From NCBI GenBank assembly GCA_005408345.1, contig SEMN01000490.1, forward strand, positions 62,001-126,000: DNA of 64,000 nucleotides, written 5' to 3'. The stretch comes from Macquaria australasica. Lineage: Eukaryota; Chordata; Actinopteri; Centrarchiformes; Percichthyidae. This document shows positions 58,401 through 64,000 of the stretch, piece by piece (positions within the stretch are counted from its first letter, which is position 1; every line of letters starts with the position of its first letter). Position numbers and translations under genes: made by a program. Below the pieces are notes generated by a model, which saw only the letters and a list, made by a program, of their open reading frames with translations, had not been told where the DNA came from and searched no databases.

Positions 58401-59127
58401 GGATGTACTGTTTTTCTATAAAAGTAGAATAGGTTAGTTACTTGGTGACTGCTCCCAAACCCACCTCCATAATATCACCCTTCATGTCTGGTTATAGATT
58501 TGTGCCCCAGCTGCAAAGCCTCTATTGGATCATTTCATGTGAATTATAGTGGAATTGGACAATGCCTCACTTTCTCTTTCTTTTTCATGCCTTCTCTCAC
58601 CAGTGTCAGATTCATTGCCATGGTCCAGGTCCTTATTTTCTGTGATGTCCTTATGTGAGACCAGGAACAGAACCACTTCGCTCTTCTCATTCTTTATGGG
58701 CACAATGTCCAGCAGACACCAGAACTTGGAGCCTGTTCAAATCAGAAAATGTTTGATTATTCCAGTCTAAAGAGAAATCACCCTGCAATCCACAAACATA
58801 TCAGGTTTGACTAAAAATAATGAATTTTTGACTGACACAGCCAGTATTAAACATGATTAAATATGACAATATCCTCCAGCCATCCGGTCTTACCACTCTT
58901 CTTGTACAGAATGATCTCAGTCTTGAACTCCCGACGTTCATCCAGAGCTTTCTGCATCTGCGAGGTGAGGCGGTTGCTGGTCTCACTGCCGTACAGGAAG
59001 TGACACATGCAGCTCTTCTGCATCAGCTCACCACGGGCGAAGCCAGTCAGTTCACAGAAGCCATCGGAGCAGTAGACTATGGGATAGAGGGACTGGACCT
59101 GAGCGTTCCCCAGGACAAAGTTACTGT
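39090..59127 (-). CDS. kcnh3: ELK-family (Kv12) voltage-gated potassium channel, KCNH3-like, 5' partial
   Basis: Kv12 channels are neuronal plasma-membrane tetramers that open near rest and set excitability. Exons in order: 59127-58894, 58732-58601, 58212-58067, 57215-56963, 55939-55782, 53739-53532, 51807-51430, 50886-50687, 49790-49541, 46199-45985, 43084-42810, 40688-40579, 40414-40368, 39857-39090. All phases agree, giving about 1123 residues plus a missing first exon of about 25 residues. Visible parts are the PAS (eag) domain, six transmembrane segments, an S4 repeat of Arg every third residue, the selectivity filter SVGFGN, a C-linker, a cyclic-nucleotide-binding homology domain and a long disordered tail with a short coiled coil. 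FVLGNAQV in the PAS domain, the long Asn/Gly/Ser-rich turret and SGGPSVRSSY favour KCNH3. Some C-linker stretches look closer to KCNH8, so paralogue assignment is moderate. Confidence 0.9.
40368..40414 (-). CDS. kcnh3: kcnh3 47-nt exon: first half of the tail coiled coil
   Basis: Acceptor TGTCCACAG, donor CATGAG/GTAAGA, phase 1 to 0. It encodes GAHDDTMQTIAKLKHE, a heptad-like helix continuing into the last exon (MNVLSRQVTAVSQELQEM). KCNH8 has a comparable coiled coil at this position. Confidence 0.8.
40579..40688 (-). CDS. kcnh3: kcnh3 exon: DLSPR-VDGIE motif
   Basis: Acceptor GTCCTCAG, donor ACCTCAG/GTTAAC, phase 2 to 1. Joined to the previous exon it gives LSPRFVDGIE, matching the family motif LSPR(I/V)VDGIED, followed by a Ser/Thr/Pro-rich stretch with KFDFSPS. 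Confidence 0.88.
42810..43084 (-). CDS. kcnh3: kcnh3 exon: proximal C-terminal tail
   Basis: Acceptor GTCACTCCTCAG, donor CCCTCG/GTAAGG, phase 0 to 2. It encodes MKKLPSIKEDEEGSGSEGEH, then GLRSPLRSPLRSPLLPP and QPDLSPR. KLPSI-E-DEE and DLSPR are conserved ELK tail motifs. The RSPL unit is repeated three times from a 12-base DNA repeat. Confidence 0.88.
43085..45984 (-). other. kcnh3 intron (2.9 kb)
   Basis: No coding sequence recognised. Pyrimidine-rich DNA lies at about 43850-43930 and (TG)n at about 44600-44622. Confidence 0.65.
45985..46199 (-). CDS. kcnh3: kcnh3 exon: end of the cyclic-nucleotide-binding homology domain with intrinsic ligand
   Basis: Acceptor CTTTCCAG, donor CACTGAG/GTACGA, phase 1 to 0. 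It encodes GRGDLIGSDCLTKEEVIKTN, ACVKALTYCDLQYISLKGLR and HDLTYNLREGHNTE. The YNL tripeptide corresponds to the intrinsic ligand that fills the nucleotide pocket in ELK channels. The residue after NA is Cys where other ELK channels have Asp. Confidence 0.93.
46830..47048. repeat. Microsatellite cluster: (AG)n and (TG)n
   Basis: (AG)n at about 46838-46875 and (TG)n at about 47017-47048, in the intron between the last two exons of the cyclic-nucleotide-binding homology domain. Confidence 0.9.
47349..47596 (-). other. Unexplained proline-rich open frame in a kcnh3 intron
   Basis: About 80 codons stay open on the minus strand. They include MDMMNKQENSPNPPSQRKSP and YYMPPIGEPIEQLEP. A donor-like CCAATAG/GTGAGC falls inside the frame at about 47407, and an acceptor-like CTAATAG lies at its start. 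I do not recognise the product. It could be an alternative channel exon, a transposon remnant or chance. Confidence 0.2.
47697..48240 (+). repeat. Interspersed fish repeat, family C
   Basis: Starts TTAAAGCTGCACTATTTT. It includes AGCATTTAGCAGCCAGATA, CAGAGCTAAAAGCAGAG and GCTTTATAAGCTGATAATAT. I associate this pattern with a common non-autonomous repeat of spiny-rayed fish genomes. It has no coding capacity, and its ends were not defined. Confidence 0.5.
48661..48800 (-). mobile_element. Degraded retroelement integrase-core remnant
   Basis: On the minus strand the frame reads a GKGSRF-ISKMMKE stretch. After one internal stop codon come a histidine-proline, GGLVEGF and IGTFK. Their order and spacing resemble the end of the Ty3/gypsy or retroviral integrase core. 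The frame is interrupted and several key residues are altered, so the copy is inactive. No flanking LTRs were identified. Confidence 0.45.
49541..49790 (-). CDS. kcnh3: kcnh3 exon: C-linker end and cyclic-nucleotide-binding homology domain
   Basis: Acceptor CTCCACCAG, donor CATTCTGG/GTAAAG, phase 0 to 1. It encodes LLKDFPDELRADIAMHLNNE, ASRGCLRSLSLIIKTSFCAP, GEFLIRQGDALQAIYFVCSG and SMEVLKDNTVLAIL. In this family the domain does not bind cyclic nucleotide. Confidence 0.94.
50508..50640 (+). repeat. Interspersed fish repeat, family A
   Basis: Starts GTTAAAGGAACAGTCAGACA and contains GTTTAGCCTAGCTTAGCATA and CAGGGGGAAACTC. It lies in the intron just downstream (in transcript sense) of the S6/C-linker exon. 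Confidence 0.6.
50687..50886 (-). CDS. kcnh3: kcnh3 exon: end of S6 and C-linker
   Basis: Acceptor CTCCTGTAG, donor AGCGAG/GTAGGA, phase 1 to 0. It encodes ALMHAVVFGNVTAIIQRMYS, RRSLYHTRTKDLKDFIRVHR and a C-linker ending TTWSVNNGIDVSE. This segment is among the best conserved in the gene. Confidence 0.94.
51165..51380 (+). repeat. Interspersed fish repeat, family B (divergent copy)
   Basis: Contains GTCCAGACTGAAATATCTCA, GTTAGGATGCTAAGA, GGTGAACAT and CCATGTTAGCATGC. This sequence recurs in parts at 52200-52460, 53150-53310 and 63895-64000. It ends close to the pore exon. Confidence 0.45.
51430..51807 (-). CDS. kcnh3: kcnh3 exon: S5-P turret, pore helix, selectivity filter, start of S6
   Basis: Acceptor CCCCCACCAG, donor TTGGAG/GTGGGC, phase 1 to 1, 126 codons. 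It begins GWLHELAKRLGTPYFL. A long Asn/Gly/Ser/Thr-rich turret follows, containing four N-glycosylation sequons (NYS, then NGS three times). Then come SYVTSLYFALSSLTSVGFGN, VSANTDSEKIF and SICTMLIG. The turret length fits KCNH3, which has the longest outer-pore loop of the ELK group. Confidence 0.92.
52200..52460 (+). repeat. Interspersed fish repeat, family B
   Basis: Contains AGAGGATGCAGAGGGTGATT and CCTGACCTTTCATCTAGTGC followed by CACCATCAGG. The same sequence recurs at 53150-53310. Confidence 0.55.
53150..53310 (+). repeat. Interspersed fish repeat, family B
   Basis: Contains CTAGAGGATAAATTCA, CCTGACTTTTCTTCTAGCGC, CATCGTCAGG and CTAAGATGGGGAACATGGTA. It is partly parallel to 52200-52460, which supports a shared source element. 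Confidence 0.55.
53532..53739 (-). CDS. kcnh3: kcnh3 exon: S4 voltage sensor and S5
   Basis: Acceptor CCCTCTCCCAG, donor GATATAG/GTTTGT (a weak donor), phase 0 to 1. It encodes NFGVHLLKTVRLLRLLRLLQ, KLDRYSQYSAVVLTLLMSTF, and HWMACVWYFIGRSEIES. The regularly spaced arginines are the gating charges. Confidence 0.93.
53740..55781 (-). other. kcnh3 intron between S3 and S4 exons (2.0 kb)
   Basis: No coding sequence recognised. It contains (TG)n at about 55389-55431. Confidence 0.65.
55782..55939 (-). CDS. kcnh3: kcnh3 exon: end of S2 and S3
   Basis: Acceptor TTGTGTGCCAG, donor AGTGTG/GTGGGT, phase 1 to 0. It encodes DIVLNFRTTYVSTSGQVVYD, ICIHYVTSWLFVDLIAALPF and DLLYAFNISV. The acidic residues of S2 and S3 that pair with S4 arginines are present. 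Confidence 0.92.
56098..56260. repeat. Fold-back element related to family A
   Basis: The left arm has TTAAAGCAATAGTTACACA, GAGAGTTAGATGAGAAGATC and ACACCACTC. The right arm mirrors it with GAGTGGTATTGATCTTCTC, CTCAACTCTCTTCCCC and CTATTCCTTTACAG. The result is a near-palindrome of about 160 bases, as expected for a hairpin-forming non-autonomous element, in the intron between the S1 and S2/S3 exons. Confidence 0.65.
56963..57215 (-). CDS. kcnh3: kcnh3 exon: S1 and start of S2
   Basis: Acceptor TATATCAAG, donor CATCG/GTAAGG, phase 0 to 1. It encodes PVPEYKVADIQKSRFVLLHY, the S1 helix [20 protein letters not shown] and the start of S2 (SVSDILVEILFII). The S1-S2 loop REDGGSTARNPP resembles the one in KCNH3. 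Confidence 0.92.
58067..58212 (-). CDS. kcnh3: kcnh3 exon: linker between PAS domain and S1
   Basis: Acceptor CTTGTTTTCAG, donor AACAAT/GTGAGA, phase 1 to 0. It contains ERRRSRAVLYQLSGHLQKQD and KSKLKINN, a basic linker highly conserved across ELK channels. Confidence 0.92.
58601..58732 (-). CDS. kcnh3: kcnh3 exon: second part of the PAS domain
   Basis: Acceptor TTGAACAG, donor CACTG/GTGAGA, phase 1 to 1. It encodes KFWCLLDIVPIKNEKSEVVL and FLVSHKDITENKD, the last PAS strands. KCNH3 and KCNH8 have closely similar sequence here. Confidence 0.93.
58894..59127 (-). CDS. kcnh3: kcnh3 exon: first part of the PAS (eag) domain
   Basis: Acceptor TCCTCCAAGCAG, donor AAGAGTG/GTAAGA. It starts in phase 1, so a preceding exon supplies the start of the His codon. 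It encodes HSNFVLGNAQVQSLYPIVYC, SDGFCELTGFARGELMQKSC and CMCHFLYGSETS, ending FKTEIILYKKSG. This is the first visible exon; the family's N-terminal cap (about 25 residues) is missing from the window. Confidence 0.93.
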
Positions 59128-61539
59128 CTGCTTGGAGGAAAGATGGGATGGTAATAGGGACAAGACACAGGGAAAGGAAACAGAGAAGCAGAATAGGGAT
59201 AAAGCATAGTTAAAAAAGATGGTGAGCAGTCAGACGACCACAAGAATCCATCACTTGTGTCAAAGTGGGAGCTCAAGAGATGCTTGATGGTGTTTCAGAG
59301 GGCCTCCAGAAACAAATAGTTTAATTTCATCAGTATCAAACTAAGTCTCACCTCTCACTTTTGCAGTTTCAGGTTAATTTACTCACTAACATCTCTGTAA
59401 GCAGTGTCCTCTTACTGTCCAGCTGCCAAAACTCAGATGAGAGAAACCCTGAGTAAGTATCCAATGAAACGAAATGTGATTTGAAAGTAATGTGAATACA
59501 GTGCTGGAGTGCTACAACTCCCATGAGACTTACACATAGGCTCCCTCTAAGCCTCATGGGAGGTGTAGTTGTTAAATGCTAACAAAATTATTATTCACAA
59601 TAAACACAAAGCCAGCAGGATGATCATGTTGCAGTTGTGAACTGTGCTTTTAAGAACGGCAAACAGTTTTGTTAGTCATCCAGCCACGCTTTACTCAACC
59701 ACGGGGTCATCACCTACAGTTACACTAAGATGTTGTGCTAATTCAAAGAAAACATCATTAAAATGTTATGCACGGCTCTCTTTTTTTTCACAGCGTTCAT
59801 TCTCACTTGATGTTCGCTTCTGTACTCTGAAAGGCTTCGGAGTAATACTGCTCACTTTGAAGACTTCTCCTCAGGGAGGATTTAACATGCCTGCTGCTTT
59901 TCAATGATATTTATTTCATCTTCTTTTCTTCTTCTCCCCTATTGTTCTCTTCAATTAATCTTTTCTTTTTCTTTGTTCGTCCCAGGCGACTTTCTCACCT
60001 CTCTCTGCCTCTATTCTGCCTCTATGTCCTCTACAGTATTTCCATCTTCAGCAACTTTTTTTTATTTTTATCAGACATTGTATGATTTTGGGCCACACAG
60101 ATAAACTTGACTTCACTTTTTTGTAGAGCTCAGACATGCCAGATTTAGCTTGTGAAAGTAATTTCTGCATGTTCACAGCCTCGGGCAGTAGTTGAGAATT
60201 TTACTGTGCAGAACAGAAACAAATACATCCAGGCACATACTGTGTATATACTGTATAATGTGGGAATCAATCATTTTTACCCCCTCATGTATGCTCATAC
60301 AATTGTGATATACAGTATCTGACAGGTACCTCAAAGCAGCATATTCCTTTGTGTTCATTTCCTTTAGTCCCAGTTCATGAGTGAAGGCATGAAGATGGAT
60401 GGCATGTGATGTATTTAAGTCCCCTGCGCTGGCTGGCCAGCCGGTCTAATCCAGGGCAACCATATCGAGCAGTTAGAGGTGAGCGGTGCAGTTCAACAGG
60501 GAGTTAAAACACATTTTGGTTTCTATAGACAGTTTCGCTGTCCCATGATGCTCTACTGTTTCAGAGGCTCTTCTCCCTTCACAAGAATGAAGAAGCTACC
60601 ATGTGCATAATATTATAGTAAGGGTAATCCAACCCTATTGCCAGACAGATTGATGGATGTTACAAATACATGCTTTTGAATTGGTTTTAACTTACTGTCC
60701 AGTTAGGGGCCTAGAGCACAAATAACCACTATGTCTCCAAGCTTCCAAGACCACCTATTTTGCGACTATCCCTGCTGACTGGAGTATACACACATTATTG
60801 AGCTATTATCGTTCTTATAATAGCTCAATAATGTACCACAAAATGTATTTCCCAACTACAAGATGATTTGAGATTTTAAAGGTTTCTGTGGAGAAGTTGG
60901 TCTGATTTACAATATTCCAAACTGTTCATGAAATATAAAATATAAAACAAAGGATACATGTAAGCATACTGTATGTTAGTAGATTGCCAGGCTGTGATAT
61001 TTACAGGAGCTCTGACAAATGGTTCGACAGCCTGAGTAATGAGGACAATCTTGAATAATTCATTATGAAACTGAATTAGGTACGATAGGTGACTCACACA
61101 GCCAGGACATTCATTCCACTGAGATCATTAAAGTCCATACATAAATGAATCTGGAAGACTGGAGCACTCACTTTGAAGAATGTGAGCAATACAGGAGAAT
61201 GAGAGGGGATCTACAGAGTGAGAGAGCGAGCGATAGATAAAAGAAGAGAGACAGAGAAAGTGCGATTGCATGAAGATGAACTGGGGACAATGAAATTTAA
61301 TAATTCATGCATTAATAAAACATGTCCAGTGTAAATGCTCTTGCCAAAATCACTCAGTCAAGAAGTACAAACGGCCTTTCAGTGCAGGAGGCTCATGGGA
61401 AGTCACACGTTTCCTTTGAAGCAGTACAACAACTTCTCAATCACAATAATACAACTGACAGAAATATGTATTAATTAGGTTAGCTAACCTAGCTTTTAGT
61501 ATTTAAAACAACACAAATAACAGTGACTTTTTCCATTAA

Positions 61540-61780
61540 TTAAAGGAATGGTTTGACATTTTGGGAAGCGTATTGGCTTTCCTGCTGAGACTTTGCTGAA
61601 AAGCTCGATACCACTCTCATGTCTAGCTAGGAGACTGGTAGCTTAGCTTAGCACAAAGACTGGAGGCAGGTGGTAATAACTACTAGCTGTTTCCCCCCGT
61701 CTTTGTACCAAGCTGAGCTAGCCATCTCATAACTGCAGCTTCATATTTAACAGACAGATATGAGAGTAGTATTGATTAAC
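61540..61780 (+). repeat. Interspersed fish repeat, family A (longest copy)
   Basis: Starts TTAAAGGAATGGTTTGACAT and runs through CTCGATACCACTCTCATGTC, GGTAGCTTAGCTTAGCACAA and ACTAGCTGTTTCCCC, ending near GAGAGTAGTATTGATTA. The end mirrors the internal GATACCACTCTC, so this copy is also partly palindromic. Confidence 0.65.
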
Positions 61781-63894
61781 TGTCACACGCCCAAAGGCAA
61801 AGCTCTGGATTTCCCTGTCGATCTGCATTTCAACCCTCACCTACGGGCATGAGCTTTGGTTAATGAGTAAAGAATAAGAATACATTTATTTCTTTCAAAT
61901 TGCTTATTTCGTAGTCTTAAGATCCACCAGCCACAAACAAACAAGATAAATAAGTAAATGCCATTCAAACAGTATTGTTGCTGGTCGATCCATCACAGCC
62001 TGGCAAGTCTCCACCATGTGTCAGAGGAAGTTTATGTGTCTGTCTCGGGCCATGTGGACTCCAAATAGTGCAGCAGAGGGACTCCAAATCAACCAGGCAG
62101 TACAATCTTTAGCTGCCTGTGGCTAACGACAGCTAGGGGCCTGTGAAAACATGCTGCAAACTAACACAATTTATTTTTTGCGGAATAGAAATTGATTTTT
62201 TAGGGATTATTTTGTGCAGCTGCTTCTTGCTGCTCAGCATCCTCACCAAATATGCAACCATAAAAACAACAGACCACTGCGGGACCTGCAACAAGTGTGA
62301 GGCCGTGTTACTCATGTAAAGCCAGATGGATTTGTAGTGACAACAGCGACAGCGTTGTCGTCTCCCTGTTGTCAGTTTTACCAGGTGTGTTAAATAAATG
62401 TAGAAATAGCCGTTATAACATCTGATCATTCAAGCTGCTCTGTGAGGCAGCAGTGGAGGGAGGCTGTCCACGATTTTGAACATGAGAATGATGCAGCCGG
62501 CGATTTTGAAGAGTGTGACAGAATATAATAGGATTTGATGAATCACTTCTCCCAGAAAAAAAATCGGCTTGTACTTCTGAGATGATTAACTGGTAGAATA
62601 GAGGAATATGTTAATATCTAAGACATAAAAACAAGGGCTTCATTTGAGCTTTTCAGAGGAGTGTTAAAGAAAAGGAACCAACCTCACACAAAGAACCAGT
62701 ATGGTCGCTCATATGTCGAAGATGTTATTCCAAAACCATGGACACTAACGTGCTGTTATGTGCGTGTGGGCATTGTGATGTCTTCATTATTAACCTCAGC
62801 TACAAAGCTCTGAAATGCTCGGTTGTTTTCCTTCTGGGGAAACTGTTGACACACAGTTGGAAGCACATTATTGTTAACATATGGTTAACAAAGGAATCAT
62901 GAATGAGGGCTATATGAGGCATGCAGCACTAAGAGCCTCTAACAATCACATCTTTGCACCTGGATGTCTGATATTTTCTGCTTCTACACTGTGTGCAAGG
63001 TTACAGTGTTCATTATGCGTATATAGTGGTCAGCACCATACTTACATGAACACTCTTCCCCAAAGACGTGATCTGGTTTCAGAGAAGCAGTTCTTGTGCT
63101 CCATCATTTTCCTTCTACTCTGACCGTATGCCGTGATCCTATTTTCCTTTGTTGTATTCATTTTCTGCACATTCCCCAGGCACTAGGCAGGCCTGTCACA
63201 TCCACACTACAATCCAGGTGTAATAACATGCGAGCTGAACTACAGAACCACTCAAACTCAGCCCCTGAGCAGCTTAGGGAACCCCGATAAACCCTGGTAC
63301 TGATAACACTGACAGCGACAGCCCGCCACAATACATCACCACCACGAACAATGTAAGCCAAACACACACACACACGCCACACAATGCTTGTTTACAGCAT
63401 TTTAAGGGCCCTGCATTGACTTGCATTCATTCCCTGGAGGCTTATACCTTAAATTGGACCATAACTGATGCATGCCCAATCAAAGCAAAGTCTTGCGTGC
63501 TTCAAAAATTCCTCTGGGGTATGGTGTTCTATGCAAAATTTGCCAGATTCAAAATATGCATACAAGTGCATGAGGACAGATTTGTCAGATTATAATGGCA
63601 GACTTTATAAAATAATTTATCAAATTGGATTTGCATCATTGTTGAAATACCATAGAAATAACTCGAGCATTTCAATTATAATCTTCTGATGAACAGCCAA
63701 CACAAATTGCAGTTATTCTAAACCTTTTCTGCTACTGAACAACAAAAAATTCAAACATTCTTTGACTGTCAGGACCCATCTGTGAAAATCCAATTCATTT
63801 CCTCTGGTGCTGAAACTGACCCATACCTCAGTGACACAGCCCCAATGAAGGCACAAACTATTTTATGGTTTTTGCTCAGTGCAGATGCGTGAAA

Positions 63895-64000
63895 GCTGTG
63901 GGGATCCTTTGGTCCAAATTGAAATATCCCAACAACTATAAGATGGATTGCAGTGAAGTTTTCTACACACGTTCAAGTCCCCCAGAGGATGAATCCTAAT
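63895..64000 (+). repeat. Interspersed fish repeat, family B (start of a copy, truncated by the window)
   Basis: Contains GTCCAAATTGAAATATCCCA, ACAACTATAAGATGGATTGC and CCCAGAGGATGAATCCTA, and runs off the right edge. Confidence 0.5.

Larger units (their letters stand above)
59128..64000 (-). other. kcnh3 first intron (partial, at least 4.9 kb)
   Basis: Upstream of the first visible exon of the channel. I searched for the conserved N-terminal cap of KCNH proteins and did not find it, so the initiator exon probably lies beyond the window. No other gene was recognised. Confidence 0.6.

Noticed and set aside
59128..64000. First coding exon of the channel gene
   Set aside because: I looked for a sequence encoding the conserved N-terminal cap ending in RFDGT before a donor in suitable phase and did not find it; it is probably outside the window.

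Overview
This is a gene-sparse window of vertebrate nuclear DNA, almost certainly from a ray-finned (acanthomorph-like) fish. The grounds are GT-AG exons encoding vertebrate protein families, abundant (CA)n microsatellites, fish-type gamma crystallin and interspersed repeats of a type I associate with spiny-rayed fish. No prokaryotic feature, CRISPR array or tRNA/rRNA gene was seen. Three multi-exon genes were reconstructed by joining conserved protein segments at splice sites with matching phase.

(1) Minus strand, about 5.9-23.5 kb: a complete SATB-family chromatin organiser. It has an N-terminal ubiquitin-like domain, a CUT-like domain, two CUT repeats and a homeodomain. It resembles SATB2 most closely but is clearly divergent. 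It has ten coding exons plus one predicted 51-nt in-frame cassette exon, giving 813 or 830 residues. (2) Plus strand, 35.9-37.9 kb: a small three-exon gamma-S-type lens crystallin of 174 residues, with a TATA box and a polyadenylation signal. (3) Minus strand, 39.1 kb to beyond the right edge: an ELK-type (Kv12) voltage-gated potassium channel, closest to KCNH3. Fourteen exons run from the PAS domain to the stop codon; the short first coding exon with the initiator methionine was not found and probably lies past base 64000.

Layout: 0-4.8 kb is left flank with a degraded LINE fragment. 4.8-5.9 kb is the probable satb 3' UTR. 5.9-23.5 kb is satb. 23.5-35.7 kb is a coding-free interval with repeats, an LTR-like structure and an AT-rich stretch that could be regulatory. 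35.7-38.0 kb is the crystallin, which lies tail-to-tail with the channel gene. 39.1-64 kb is the channel, whose introns carry several fold-back and other interspersed repeats and a degraded integrase remnant.

The genes do not form a pathway. Their adjacency is informative because human SATB1 lies next to KCNH8, another ELK channel. A SATB gene beside a KCNH3-like ELK channel therefore suggests an old SATB-ELK linkage, and a third SATB paralogue absent from mammals. The most unusual signals are all in satb: a cassette exon that would switch a SUMO consensus on or off, and an in-frame exon bracketed by complementary (UG)n and (CA)n tracts that could fold the exon into a loop.
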